A stretch of DNA of 64,000 bases from Thiodiazotropha sp040506775 (GCA_040506775.1 JBEVWC010000018.1:1-64000), one strand, 5' to 3'. Positions 1 through 8,647 are shown, counted from the stretch's first letter. The notes: generated by a model not told the origin, from the sequence alone. Numbers and translations are program-made.

Positions 1-1
1 C

Positions 2-253
2 CCGGATGCGCCGCAGCGGGTCCTGGAGATGCCCGAAGGGATTTTTGCGGTACAGCGGGTCAGTGTTGACGAAACCCAGACGGTCTACGCCCTGCACAAC
101 ATCACAGGTAACCTGAAGACCCTCGATATCGATCATCTGGGCAAGCCGGGCGCCCGCTGGTACGACGCCCTGCACCAGATGGTCCCCGATATCGATGAGC
201 AGGGGTTGCGTCTCCGGCCATACCAGACCGTGTGGCTGATGGCCAAAGGTTGA
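2..253 (+). CDS. GH13 sucrose-phosphorylase-like enzyme, C-terminal end (probable glucosylglycerate phosphorylase)
   Basis: Only the last 83 codons are in the window; the frame is open to the left edge and stops at 251-253. The visible part looks like the C-terminal beta-domain of subfamily-18 GH13 enzymes: a strand with ALHNITG, a short loop, then a closing strand ending PYQTVWLMA. Members include sucrose phosphorylase and glucosylglycerate phosphorylase, which split a glucoside with phosphate in the cytoplasm. The catalytic domain is outside the window, so substrate is inferred from the neighbours gpgS and the phosphatase downstream, which make glucosylglycerate. The gene was probably once directly next to gpgS, and the DNA at about 254-3100 now separates them. 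Confidence 0.7.
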   Translation, partial: PDAPQRVLEMPEGIFAVQRVSVDETQTVYALHNITGNLKTLDIDHLGKPGARWYDALHQMVPDIDEQGLRLRPYQTVWLMAKG

Positions 254-275
254 GGCTGTTCAGGAATTCCGGTTA

Positions 276-379
276 TCCAGTGCCTTGCGCAGGTAGGCGG
301 TCTTGAGGCTGCTGAAGAAGGCCTGATTCATCTGGATGCCTTCGGTGGCGAGCTTGCGGTAGAGGGACTTGGCGATCTC
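276..379 (-). repeat. Duplicated fragment of gpgS (copy 1 of a direct repeat)
   Basis: About 104 bases here match 3349-3452 inside gpgS, in the same orientation, at a constant offset of 3073. I see two mismatches over the first 101 bases. On the minus strand it encodes the gpgS helix segment that contains KLATEGIQMNQAFF. The two copies bracket the whole inserted block (AbiEi remnant, secreted protein, IS91 remnant), as expected if the block arrived by an event that copied part of gpgS. Confidence 0.9.
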
Positions 380-616
380 ATTCCCTGCCGAGTAGGCGTC
401 GCCCGTGAACTGCACCATCTTGACAGGCGGGTACTCGATACGGGGTGGGTGGCTGCCTCGAGGCATTGCGATCCAGATTTGACGCGGCAATTGCGTGGAC
501 AACTCATGAAGCTGCAGTGCAGTGAGCAGGCAGAACACTGCTCGAGGTACCTTGGTGGCGATGGCGCCAAGGCTCTCGAATTCCGAAACCTGCGCTGTTT
601 CCTGGGGCCGGTAACG
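380..616 (-). pseudogene. AbiEi-family antitoxin remnant (type IV toxin-antitoxin)
   Basis: The minus-strand frame reads through ESLGAIATKVPRAVFCLLTA, ALQLHELSTQLPRQIWIAM and IEYPPVKMVQFTGDAYSAG. This pattern (VPRAVFCLLTALQLHELSTQ, then W-I-A, then YPP and V-FTG) is typical of the middle of AbiEi antitoxins, winged-helix autorepressors that neutralise AbiEii nucleotidyltransferases. The N-terminal DNA-binding part is missing, cut by an in-frame stop at 617-619. The C-terminal half is replaced in frame by the gpgS fragment at 276-379, and no AbiEii toxin is present. It is therefore a broken, chimeric remnant rather than a working antitoxin. Confidence 0.75.
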
Positions 617-789
617 CTATTCGTGCCACCAGATGACAGCACAATTTGGGAATACATCGTATCGATATCAGGTGCTAAAAGGGGATTTGGAAATCAAACC
701 AAAAGAGTTGATCTGACAGACTTGTCAGGCGTTTGAGGCGGTATGGCACCGAGCGAGATCATGCATCGAATCAAGGGTGGGGGTTCGTC

Positions 790-855
790 AAAACTGTTTA
801 ACAGTTTTCAGGACTTTTAGTCCGTAAGACTAACCCACCGGCTTTTTGCCGGTGG
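790..855. other. Cluster of palindromes downstream of the secreted-protein gene
   Basis: Three inverted repeats lie close together: a 19-base palindrome at 790-808 (arms AAAACTGTT), a 5-bp stem at 811-823, and an 8-bp GC-rich stem with a T5 loop at 835-855 (arms CCACCGGC). They sit between the antitoxin remnant and the 3' end of the minus-strand gene at 934. The last could act as a terminator for that gene, but no T-run follows on either strand. The rest of 617-933 shows no convincing gene. Confidence 0.45.
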
Positions 856-933
856 TTGTTGAGATCAAATTAACGTAAATCAGTGGGCTAGGCTATTTTG
901 ACATCGACCTCAGAGATAAGTGGCTTCATCACC

Positions 934-2730
934 TTAAAGAGTCGGAGATTTCCGATTGACGAAACGGATCAAGTCAACAGTTTCTCCAATCTGTGCCGGG
1001 CCAACATCAGCCGCCATAACAGCGAATCCGATGACAGGAACTCCAGTCCAATAACCTGCGCCATGACCATTGATTCCGCCAACTGCTTCAGTGATATTCA
1101 TAATTCTTTGGTCAGTATTGTAGTCGTAATCAGACATGTCGATCCGAACCCAACCTGCCTCAAAACCCTCATCAAGTTGCCAATAAAAAATATTCGCCTC
1201 AGGTGTTCCCAGCACTGAGGCACTTGTGCCGTCGTTATGATGAGCTTTGACCACGTTAACCTCCCGCTCCAAAGTGTAGACTTCAGGATTATCGACTGGT
1301 GGAAGTATCCAGTCCCCGGTTTCTTCTAGGGTCAGAGAAGCAGCGCGCTCGTCGTAGTCATAGTAATAAAGACTGACCTGAACATCAGGCGCACTTTCCA
1401 TGAAACCACCATTTTCGCAGTAGCTGCCAGCAATAACTGGGTAGTCTTGAACAGTGACTCCAGTGCTGGGAAGAGTAATAGCGGCACCGTCATCAATACC
1501 ATCATTCATGTCACCGTCACATTCAGCAATTTCACTATCAACCTGGTTAAATAAATGTTTACCATTGTAAATGCCGTGCTTTCTCATTGGGAAGGTGGCC
1601 ACGATTTCGGTGCCACCGTTGATTCCGGCTTCAGTGAAATATGGTGCGGCGATGACATCAGCACTCAGAGCTACAGCAATCGGGAAAGGGTTAGAGCCCA
1701 TCGGGACCGAAGGATTTGGCGCGATATCGTTGACTGCTCCGGTATCCCACTCAGCAAGACTCAAAGGGCCGGTAGATTTAACACCTCTGTTGTTGTTCAA
1801 CATATGCGCCTGAGTTACATCACCAGAAGCCAGTGAAGGTAGCAGATAGTAGGTTGAATCGTTGCTGCGATAGTGCTGTGGCAGTGTGGCGTAATCATCT
1901 ATATGGGTACCAGGCTCAACGAAAGCTGCACCGCTGGCAACGTTGATCATTATGGCGTAGGCAGTGATGCCACCACGATCCATCGCTTCATAGACCAGTC
2001 CGGCATTGAGTGCGCTGTCATAGGGGTCATTGGTGGCGCTACTGGCGGCTATACCCTCAGTAGTCAGTCCTCCTGGCTCAAAACCGTTGATGTTGTTGTC
2101 GGCCTGACCGGCACTCCACGCATCTTCGATAACTGAGCAATCCACGGGAATCCCGTTAGCACCGTGTAGAAGACCAGCAGCGATAGATCGGTCACCATCA
2201 GTAATCACTCCGTCAGCAACGCCAGTGGCGTCGATCTCAGCGTATTTATCATCATCGGTAGCGCTAGAGCCTCCGGGGCCATCAGCGATAACACCCATCT
2301 CTATAATCTCAACATAACCTTCTGTCAGATCGTCGTCACTGGTGGCATCGTGATTGTTAATGAAGTCAACGCCAGCCTGGAGAAGTGCTTTGTCAGGAAA
2401 GGTGCAAGATTCATCCTCTGTGATGAAATTGGGGACACCTGTCGCCAGGTTCAAGCGAATGGTGCCGTTCCAGACGTCATAAGGTGACAGATAGAGGTTG
2501 ACGTTGAATACATCTGCAGAGATAAGGGATTCGCGAAAACGCACTTTTACCGCTTTGAACAGACCCGTGGTATTGATGATGTTGATGCTGGTGATGATGT
2601 TGTTGTTTACATTGTAGTAAGGCAACAGCGCGATCTGGCCAAAACCATCATTATTGACGAAAGCGGCATTTCCTACAGTTGTGACGCTAGCCATGAGCAT
2701 GGTTAGGGCAATCCTGGATCTCCTTAACAT
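934..2730 (-). CDS. Large secreted protein of unknown function
   Basis: The product is 598 residues. The start is the ATG at 2728-2730, which has an AGGAG motif about 7 bases upstream and opens a signal peptide (MLRRSRIALTMLMASVTTV, cleavage after NAA). A further-upstream start would spoil this signal. The mature protein is acidic and rich in Asn, Asp, Gly and Ser, opening with FGQIALLPYYNVNNN and followed by many short strand-like segments, which suggests a beta-rich cell-surface or extracellular protein. No membrane anchor or sorting signal is clear at the C-terminus. Base composition looks less GC-rich than gpgS or the GH13 gene, consistent with transfer as part of the inserted block. I do not recognise a named family. 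Confidence 0.75.
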   Translation of the reverse strand: MLRRSRIALTMLMASVTTVGNAAFVNNDGFGQIALLPYYNVNNNIITSINIINTTGLFKAVKVRFRESLISADVFNVNLYLSPYDVWNGTIRLNLATGVPNFITEDESCTFPDKALLQAGVDFINNHDATSDDDLTEGYVEIIEMGVIADGPGGSSATDDDKYAEIDATGVADGVITDGDRSIAAGLLHGANGIPVDCSVIEDAWSAGQADNNINGFEPGGLTTEGIAASSATNDPYDSALNAGLVYEAMDRGGITAYAIMINVASGAAFVEPGTHIDDYATLPQHYRSNDSTYYLLPSLASGDVTQAHMLNNNRGVKSTGPLSLAEWDTGAVNDIAPNPSVPMGSNPFPIAVALSADVIAAPYFTEAGINGGTEIVATFPMRKHGIYNGKHLFNQVDSEIAECDGDMNDGIDDGAAITLPSTGVTVQDYPVIAGSYCENGGFMESAPDVQVSLYYYDYDERAASLTLEETGDWILPPVDNPEVYTLEREVNVVKAHHNDGTSASVLGTPEANIFYWQLDEGFEAGWVRIDMSDYDYNTDQRIMNITEAVGGINGHGAGYWTGVPVIGFAVMAADVGPAQIGETVDLIRFVNRKSPTL

Positions 2731-2823
2731 GAATACATCTCCTATGTATAAAGTGAAATAGCCGCTGTCACCCATGTATATCAAGGCAGAAAACTGGGGC
2801 CTGGATATGCCTGAATCATCCGT

Positions 2824-3090
2824 CTATCTGGCCTCAATTAAGTGATAAAGGATCTTGTTGATGACCACCTGATCCCCGATACGGGCGATTATCTTGGCTT
2901 CACCTCTGCACTTCTCGCAAATAGTGACGTCAATATTGAACAGACGCTTCAGGCGTTGCACCCAGGTCATCGCCTTGTGCTGTTGTTGCGGAGTCTTTTC
3001 ATCACTCTCATGAGGCTTGGATCCTTTGCCTGCTCCGGAAACAGCCAGGAAATATTCTGACGAGGCTGAAAATTGAAATACTGCGTTTAT
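2824..3090 (-). pseudogene. IS91-family transposase, C-terminal remnant
   Basis: The minus-strand frame ends with MTWVQRLKRLFNIDVTICEK and then CRGEAKIIARIGDQVVINKI, stopping at 2824-2826. This is the characteristic zinc-binding tail of IS91 / ISCR-type Y1 (HUH) transposases: W-x-QRLKR-FNID, C-x2-C, K-I-A-I-D-VI-KIL-HL. About 50 residues are clearly recognisable. The upstream part of the frame is degenerate, the catalytic HUH and Tyr motifs are absent, and an in-frame stop lies at 3091-3093. IS91 elements transpose by rolling-circle replication and can carry neighbouring DNA with them, which fits the duplicated gpgS piece on the other side of the block. Confidence 0.8.
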
Positions 3091-3116
3091 CTACTCATTC
3101 CGTTATTCGCATTTCA

Positions 3117-4331
3117 TCACTCCAAGCTATCTGCTTTGACGGCTTGGAAAAGTCGCTCCGTAAAATCCGGCATCGCCGACAGCACCCGTTTCCAGTTCGG
3201 TATGAAGGGGGCCTCCAGCGGGTTGTCGAGAAACACCTGGCCCGCTTCGACGATGCTCTGCTGAAACACCTCGATGGCTTCCTCCTCCGCGTGCCGGTTG
3301 AAGGCCAGGGCGTTGAGTTTGGCGTCGTGGTAGTACATCTCCACCATGTCCAGTGCCTTGCGCAGGTAGGCGGCCTTGAGGCTGCGGAAGAAGGCCTGAT
3401 TCATCTGGATGCCTTCGGTGGCGAGCTTGCGGTAGAGGGACTTGGCGATATCCCGGCTCATCTTCGCCAGGCCGCCGTCGCGATCCTCGGCGGAGAGTTC
3501 CTGGTGCTTGTGATCGTACTGGTCCGCGATATCCACCTGGCAGATCTGGTGGTGGGATATGTTCCGGTAGACTTCCGAGAGCAGACCGATCTCGAGTCCC
3601 CAGTCGCTGGGGATGCGCACCTGTGAGGCCAGGTCCCGGCTCATGGCGAACTCCCCGGACAGGGGATAGCGGAAACTGTCCATGTATTCCAGGTAGTCCA
3701 GCGGGCCGACCATCAGGCGCAGTGCCCTGATCAGGGGTGTGACGAACAGTCGGGTGACCCGTCCGCTGAGCTTGTCTCCGTTGACCCGGGGGTAGTAACC
3801 CTTGGCATACTCGAAGCTGAAGTTGGGGTGGGCCAGTGGATAGAGCAGACGTGCCGGCAGGTCCCGGGAATAGGTGGTGATGTCACAGTCGTGCAGCCCC
3901 ACCGCCTCGAGTTCCTCGATCGCCAGGGCATAGCCCAGGCAGAACCATACATTACGTCCCTTGCCCGGTTCCGGGGGAGAGAGTTCCCGTTGTTTGAGTT
4001 CCTCATCCAGGGCCGTGAGGCGCGGTCCGTCATGCCACAACAGATGAGTCTGCTGGGGCAGGCGGGCGAAGAACTCCCGGGCATGCTCGAATTCAGACTC
4101 GTTGGCCCGGTCCAGGCCGATGATGATGTGTGACAGGTAGCTGGCCTGCTGCAGTTCATCGAGAATCCGGCCCAGGGCGGGACCCTCGAGCTCCGAGAAC
4201 AGGCTCGGAAGAATCAGACCGATGGGGCGCTTTTTGGAAAACGCCTGAAGTTCCGCTTCCAACTCGTCCAGGGGGCGTTCGGTGAGCCGATGCAGGGTGG
4301 TGATCTTTCCAAACTGAAAGAAGTCCGCCAT
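3117..4331 (-). CDS. gpgS: Glucosyl-3-phosphoglycerate synthase (GT81-like)
   Basis: The 404-residue product transfers glucose from an NDP-glucose donor to 3-phosphoglycerate, the first step of glucosylglycerate synthesis. Visible family signatures are LPSLFSELEGPAL near residue 42, IIIGLDRAN near 70, GKGRNVWFCLGYALA near 123 and the metal/donor motif HDCDI near 148, then a C-terminal helical region. The ATG at 4331 has a GAGGAA motif upstream. The segment at 3349-3452 (about residues 294-328) is duplicated at 276-379, but this copy is intact. The phosphatase that would act next lies 147 bases upstream on the same strand. Glucosylglycerate is a known compatible solute. Confidence 0.88.
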   Translation of the reverse strand: MADFFQFGKITTLHRLTERPLDELEAELQAFSKKRPIGLILPSLFSELEGPALGRILDELQQASYLSHIIIGLDRANESEFEHAREFFARLPQQTHLLWHDGPRLTALDEELKQRELSPPEPGKGRNVWFCLGYALAIEELEAVGLHDCDITTYSRDLPARLLYPLAHPNFSFEYAKGYYPRVNGDKLSGRVTRLFVTPLIRALRLMVGPLDYLEYMDSFRYPLSGEFAMSRDLASQVRIPSDWGLEIGLLSEVYRNISHHQICQVDIADQYDHKHQELSAEDRDGGLAKMSRDIAKSLYRKLATEGIQMNQAFFRSLKAAYLRKALDMVEMYYHDAKLNALAFNRHAEEEAIEVFQQSIVEAGQVFLDNPLEAPFIPNWKRVLSAMPDFTERLFQAVKADSLE

Positions 4332-4477
4332 GGGGATTCCTCGTATGTTTTCTGGGATGCCGGGCAGCCTCTGCGAACCCTACACAATTGGCTGGGGTAA
4401 TGCCACCGAGGTGGACCTGCCAGCTCTCGAGGGATTCGAAATTTTGCGCATGCGCCAGGGTCAACTTGAGCGGGCAT

Positions 4478-5242
4478 CTACCACAGGCTGAGAATCGCCT
4501 GGTTCCAGCCCGCCGGGCCGGGCTCCTGGGTGCACAGGGCGTCCGGACGTTCCGGCAGAGCGAGGCAGCTGCCATCCGGTTTGCGCACGATCACCGGCTG
4601 GTCCACCGCGAGCAACATGTCCCGGTCGTTTTCACTGTCTCCAAGGGCAATGGTGTGGGTGATCTTGTGACCCCGGCTGATCATGTGCTTGATCACCAGC
4701 TTCACCGCCATGCCCTTGTCGGTGTCACCCAGCAGGTGCAGGAAACGCCCGCCCCGGGTGAGTCTGAGACCGGACTTTTCAACTTCGTAGCGGAATGCGG
4801 CCAGGTCATCCGCGCTGCTGCGCCAGAGGAACGGTTCTGAGGCCAGACGTTTGCGGGCGGCCTGGGCCTGGGCACGGGGCAGGCCGGTCTGCTGCATGAC
4901 CTCTTCAAGGGTCATGTCGCCAAATCCCAGGTTGTCGAAGTGGGGGTTGGCGCGATGGTCGATGAGGAAATCACGGATCAGGTGGTAACCGGGAGGGGCG
5001 ATCTGCGGCTCCTCGCCGGGGTAGAGGATCACCGCCCCGTTTTCGGCCACGATCGGACCGTCGAAGTGTAGTGCCTGCTTCAGATCATCGAGTTCCGCGA
5101 GGGTTTTGCTGGAGACCGGGACCAAAGGGACGCCGGCTTCCCGCAACTTAGCGAGTGCCGGCTGGGCCGGGCCGGTGTCATAGGTGTGGTGATCCAGAAG
5201 GGTGCCGTCGAGATCCGTGAAGACGAGCCAGCCGCTGCTCAT
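4478..5242 (-). CDS. HAD-family mannosyl/glucosyl-3-phosphoglycerate phosphatase
   Basis: The protein has 254 residues if started at the ATG at 5240-5242; a TTG at 5263 is in frame but less likely. The HAD nucleophile motif is FTDLDGTLLD at the N-terminus, followed by PVSSKTLAEL and GPIVAENGAVI (cap region typical of MpgP/YedP proteins) and the acidic motif ALGDSENDRDML near the C-terminus. The family removes phosphate from mannosyl- or glucosyl-3-phosphoglycerate. With gpgS immediately downstream the likely product is glucosylglycerate. All motifs expected for catalysis are present. Confidence 0.85.
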   Translation of the reverse strand: MSSGWLVFTDLDGTLLDHHTYDTGPAQPALAKLREAGVPLVPVSSKTLAELDDLKQALHFDGPIVAENGAVILYPGEEPQIAPPGYHLIRDFLIDHRANPHFDNLGFGDMTLEEVMQQTGLPRAQAQAARKRLASEPFLWRSSADDLAAFRYEVEKSGLRLTRGGRFLHLLGDTDKGMAVKLVIKHMISRGHKITHTIALGDSENDRDMLLAVDQPVIVRKPDGSCLALPERPDALCTQEPGPAGWNQAILSLW

Positions 5243-5534
5243 TGGCGGTCTCGGCGACAGCAACGGCTGTGTTGGGCATCACCACCGACCATGCGGGTCG
5301 GTCGGAGTGCCATGGATCTGAGTTGGTGGGTGCAGGGGTGCTTCATGACTGCAACAACTTACTGAAATTGCGTGTAATATACCTGTAGCGCCTGGATTTG
5401 TCGAAATGCGGGGTGGAAGTTTCACTGGACAGGATTGTTCATGGATAGCCACAAATCCACTGTTTCTTGGCAGGTTCAGGCTGATCTCCTCTGTGGTTTG
5501 TGAGGGTATGTTCATCAACCCGAGTGATATCAAA

Positions 5535-6341
5535 ATGCGAAACCTCATGACGATCGCCGTGTCGGGACTGTTGCTGTGGAGCGGCAACGTCGCAGCACAG
5601 ACCCCGGAAACCGAGTCCCTGAAAGTCGATTTGGGCGCCTACTTCATCTTCGACACCAGCACCACCCTGAGTTATACCAGTGCGAGATCGGTGGGTCTTA
5701 CCATCGACAGCGAACGGGATCTGGATTGGCAGAGTTCGATGAATGTGTTCCGCCTGGATGGCCGCTTCCGGTTCACCCCGGCACACTCAGTGGATTTTTC
5801 CTGGTTCTCCTTCGACCGGGATGGTGAGGTGGTGCTGGATGAAGAACTCACCTGGGGTGACGATGTATACCCCATCAATGCCAACCTCGATACCCGCATG
5901 GGTCGGGATACCTACCGGACATCCTACATCTGGTCGTTTCATCATGACGAGAAGGTGGAACTGGGCGTCTCCCTGGGTTTGCATGTCACCCAGTTCTCCG
6001 TCGATCTGGAAGGCACCTATAACGGAAGGGTTGTGGCCAGCAACAGCAACAAGCTGACCGCGCCCCTGCCGGTGATCGGGTTCGTGCTCAATTACGCGAT
6101 CACTCCCGACCTGACCTGGTCCAACCAGTTCGAGGTGTTCTACCTGAGTGTCAATGACGCCAAGGGTTCACTCACCGACCTCAGGAGCTCCCTCGAATAC
6201 GCCTTTGACAAGCGTTGGGGCGTCGGTCTTGCGGTGGTGTCGAACCGGCTCAAGGCCGAATATACCGACGGCCAGGACAGAACCCTCTATCTGGATGACC
6301 AGGTGCTGGGTCTGAATGCCTATGTGACCCTGCGTTTCTGA
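5535..6341 (+). CDS. Outer-membrane beta-barrel protein
   Basis: The product has 268 residues with a signal peptide (MRNLMTIAVSGLLLWSGNVA, cleavage near AAQ). Alternating hydrophobic/polar strands follow, and the chain ends in LNAYVTLRF, a terminal phenylalanine strand typical of outer-membrane barrels. An ATG at 5508 has GAGG placed very close and would only lengthen the N-region; the start is therefore uncertain by nine codons. It stands alone, divergent from the phosphatase gene. Function is unknown; it resembles uncharacterised barrel proteins rather than a named porin. Confidence 0.7.
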   Translation: MRNLMTIAVSGLLLWSGNVAAQTPETESLKVDLGAYFIFDTSTTLSYTSARSVGLTIDSERDLDWQSSMNVFRLDGRFRFTPAHSVDFSWFSFDRDGEVVLDEELTWGDDVYPINANLDTRMGRDTYRTSYIWSFHHDEKVELGVSLGLHVTQFSVDLEGTYNGRVVASNSNKLTAPLPVIGFVLNYAITPDLTWSNQFEVFYLSVNDAKGSLTDLRSSLEYAFDKRWGVGLAVVSNRLKAEYTDGQDRTLYLDDQVLGLNAYVTLRF

Positions 6342-6347
6342 CACGGG

Positions 6348-6545
6348 TCATTGCAGCCAATGATTGCCCTGCTCCGCGGAGATCAGGATCTGTCGGGCCA
6401 GGTCACTCATCAGGCGACGTACCTCGGGACTGAAGTGATGGATCTCCGCCAGTTGCAGATAGAGTGTCAGCGAGGCGGCCAGCTCGATGGCGAGCTGGTC
6501 GAACTCTTCGGGGGCCGGCATACCGGTTAAGTCATCATCCAGCAT
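6348..6545 (-). CDS. Small protein translationally coupled to lpxC
   Basis: The 65-residue protein is acidic and predicted all-helical (EEFDQLAIELAASLTLYLQL). Its ATG at 6543-6545 overlaps the TAA stop of lpxC (6545-6547) as TAATG, so it is almost certainly translated by coupling to lpxC. There is no signal peptide, membrane segment or recognisable domain. Function is unknown; the coupling suggests a partner or regulator of this LpxC. Confidence 0.6.
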   Translation of the reverse strand: MLDDDLTGMPAPEEFDQLAIELAASLTLYLQLAEIHHFSPEVRRLMSDLARQILISAEQGNHWLQ

Positions 6546-7528
6546 TATCGTGAATGTCCCGCAACCCGCTGGTCGTCCGGCGCATCATCCCGCGAAGTCG
6601 AAGTCTTGCGTGCTCCTTCGTGTAACGATACGCCCATCATCTTTTCATACTCACCAAGGGTGACGTAGGACCAGGATGAGTGGGATTCGAACAGCTTCTC
6701 CATCAGTCGCTTGTTCAGGGCATGACCGGATTTGTGTCCGTAGTAGTGACCGATGATCGGCACCCCGGCGAGGGCCAGATCACCGTAGGCATCCAGTACC
6801 TTGTGGCGCACGAACTCATCGGCATAGCGCAGTCCCCCGCGGTTGATGATCCGGTCGCCATCCACCAGGATCGCATTGTTCAGCGAGCCCCCCAGTGCCA
6901 GACCCTGGTCGCGCAATGCCTCAACCTGCTGTGCAAAACCAAAGGTTCTTGAGCGGGCAAGCTGTTGCACGAAGGCCTCGTTGACCAGTTCGATGGAGTA
7001 GACCTGGGCGCCGATGAGGGTGTCGGGAAAATCGATCGACAGGGTGATGCGCGGTTTGCGCGCGGGCAACAGCAGCGCGTGCTTGTCACCGTCCCGGACC
7101 TCGATCGGTTGCTGAATCCAGATGGCGTTGCGCGGGACCTTGAGTGACAGGGTGCCGTATTTCTCGATCGAGGTGGCGAAGGGTTCCGCACTGCCATCCA
7201 TGATCGGTACCTCCGGTCCGTCGATGTCGATCAGCGCATTGTCCACTCCGCAGCCCGCGAGGGCCGCCATCAGGTGTTCGATGGTGGCCACCGAGACACC
7301 GTATTCGTTACTGATGGTGGTGGACAGCCGGGTATCGCTGACGTTGTACCAGCGCGCGGCAATCAGTCCCCGGCCGTTTTCCACATCGGAGCGTTGAAAC
7401 AGGATCCCGTTGCTGTCCTGATTGGGGCGCAGGGTCAGGCGGGTCATGCGGCCACTGTGGAGTCCGACCCCGACGAAGGATATCGCCTGGCGCAGGGTAC
7501 GCTGTTCGATCTTGTGTGCTGCGAGCAT
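6545..7528 (-). CDS. lpxC: UDP-3-O-acyl-N-acetylglucosamine deacetylase
   Basis: The 327-residue enzyme catalyses the committed step of lipid A synthesis, a zinc-dependent deacetylation in the cytoplasm. Family features visible are GVGLHSG near residue 20, EHLMAALAG near 83 (zinc-ligand His), VPIMDGSA near 109, SRTFGF near 193 and FVRHKVLDAYGDL near 239 (zinc ligands His and Asp), then KSGHALN. It is about 20 residues longer than the E. coli enzyme, with the extra residues at the C-terminus. AGGAG lies 7 bases before the ATG. Normally lpxC sits next to ftsZ in the dcw cluster; here there are no cell-division genes, so it may be a relocated or second copy. Confidence 0.88.
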   Translation of the reverse strand: MLAAHKIEQRTLRQAISFVGVGLHSGRMTRLTLRPNQDSNGILFQRSDVENGRGLIAARWYNVSDTRLSTTISNEYGVSVATIEHLMAALAGCGVDNALIDIDGPEVPIMDGSAEPFATSIEKYGTLSLKVPRNAIWIQQPIEVRDGDKHALLLPARKPRITLSIDFPDTLIGAQVYSIELVNEAFVQQLARSRTFGFAQQVEALRDQGLALGGSLNNAILVDGDRIINRGGLRYADEFVRHKVLDAYGDLALAGVPIIGHYYGHKSGHALNKRLMEKLFESHSSWSYVTLGEYEKMMGVSLHEGARKTSTSRDDAPDDQRVAGHSR

Positions 7529-7633
7529 GTTGATTCTCCTGTTGTGATGGCAACAGGATAGGGGCCGGGGGCAGGGCAGGGCTTGTCAGTTCATGCCAAT
7601 CGATGATCGCTTGGCGCCAATGATGACCGGGCT

Positions 7634-8647
7634 CTAATGATGTGTTTGGCGGTAGTTTTGGGGTGACTCTCCGGTCCAGCGTCGGAACGCCCGGGAGAAA
7701 TTGGAACTCTCGGTGAATCCCAGCAGGTAACCGATCTCGATGAGCGGCTTGCCCGAGGCGGTCAGGTACTCGATGGCCAGGGCCTTGCGGGTCTCGTCCA
7801 CCAGCTGTTTGAAGTTGGTGCCCTCGTGCTGCAGCTTGCGCTGCAGGTTGCGCAGGCTCAGATTGAGTTGCTGAGCGATCTGAGTCTGCCTGGGCAGACC
7901 GTTGGGCAGGTCCTCGATGATGCGGATGCGCACCTGCTGGGTGAGGTTGTGCTGGTCGAGCCGCTCAAGGTAGTCCTGAACCAGTGCGTCATTGGCCCGG
8001 GCGAGTTCCGGGTGGGCGCTGGGGATGCGGGACTCCAGCGTGGCACAGGCGAACAGCAGGCTGTCAGTGGATGCACGGAACGCTATCGGTGCGGCAAACC
8101 ATTCGCGCATGTGTTGGCTGCAGGGCGGTTCAGCATGCCGCAGGCTGACACTCAACGGGTTCACCCCGGGGCCGGTGGTGATTCGGCACATTCGCAGGAA
8201 CGCGCCCAGTGTGGCATCGGTCGAGGCTGCGGCGGGTGTGCCCCTGTCCCGGGTTTCAAACACCAGGCGATAGCCCCGGGGTTCCTCCTCGATGCGGATG
8301 TCGAGCACGGTTGAGAGGGCGCTTTGATAACGGATCAGGCGCTTCACTCCGTCCAGCAGGGTGTCGCTGGCGGCCCAGGCCAGTCCCATGCCATGCAACG
8401 AGGCGGGTTGAATGTATTCGGCATAACGCAGGCCGAAGCAGGGATCCCCACTGGCTTCGCTACCCAGCGCCCAGAGTTTCTGCAGCTTCGCCATGGGAAG
8501 TCGTTGGTCCGGATTCTCGAAGCCTGCCGGATCGATTCCCGCAGCCTGGATCAGCGGTTGGACGTCGAGACCGTAGGACTTAAGGGCGTAGGTCAGAAGC
8601 ACGCCCACGCTGGCGAGTGTGTGGTGCTCAGCGGGGTCCTGTGTCAT
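7634..8647 (-). CDS. AraC-family transcriptional regulator
   Basis: The product has 337 residues from the ATG at 8645-8647, which has GGAG about 10 bases upstream. The N-terminal two thirds match the arabinose-binding-like domain of the OruR/ArgR type (SVGVLLTYALKSYGLDVQPL; GDPCFGLRYAEYIQPASLHG). The C-terminal part holds two helix-turn-helix motifs (LNLSLRNLQRKLQHEG and IGYLLGFTESSNFSRAFRRW). It probably binds DNA as a dimer in response to a small molecule. It lies between lpxC (same strand) and the divergent RND pump, and control of the pump is a reasonable guess. Confidence 0.85.
   Translation of the reverse strand: MTQDPAEHHTLASVGVLLTYALKSYGLDVQPLIQAAGIDPAGFENPDQRLPMAKLQKLWALGSEASGDPCFGLRYAEYIQPASLHGMGLAWAASDTLLDGVKRLIRYQSALSTVLDIRIEEEPRGYRLVFETRDRGTPAAASTDATLGAFLRMCRITTGPGVNPLSVSLRHAEPPCSQHMREWFAAPIAFRASTDSLLFACATLESRIPSAHPELARANDALVQDYLERLDQHNLTQQVRIRIIEDLPNGLPRQTQIAQQLNLSLRNLQRKLQHEGTNFKQLVDETRKALAIEYLTASGKPLIEIGYLLGFTESSNFSRAFRRWTGESPQNYRQTHH

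Noticed and set aside
449..736. 95-codon plus-strand open frame
   Set aside because: It overlaps the AbiEi remnant on the other strand and shows no domain.
2842..3060. 72-codon plus-strand open frame
   Set aside because: The opposite strand encodes the IS91 transposase tail, which explains the open frame.
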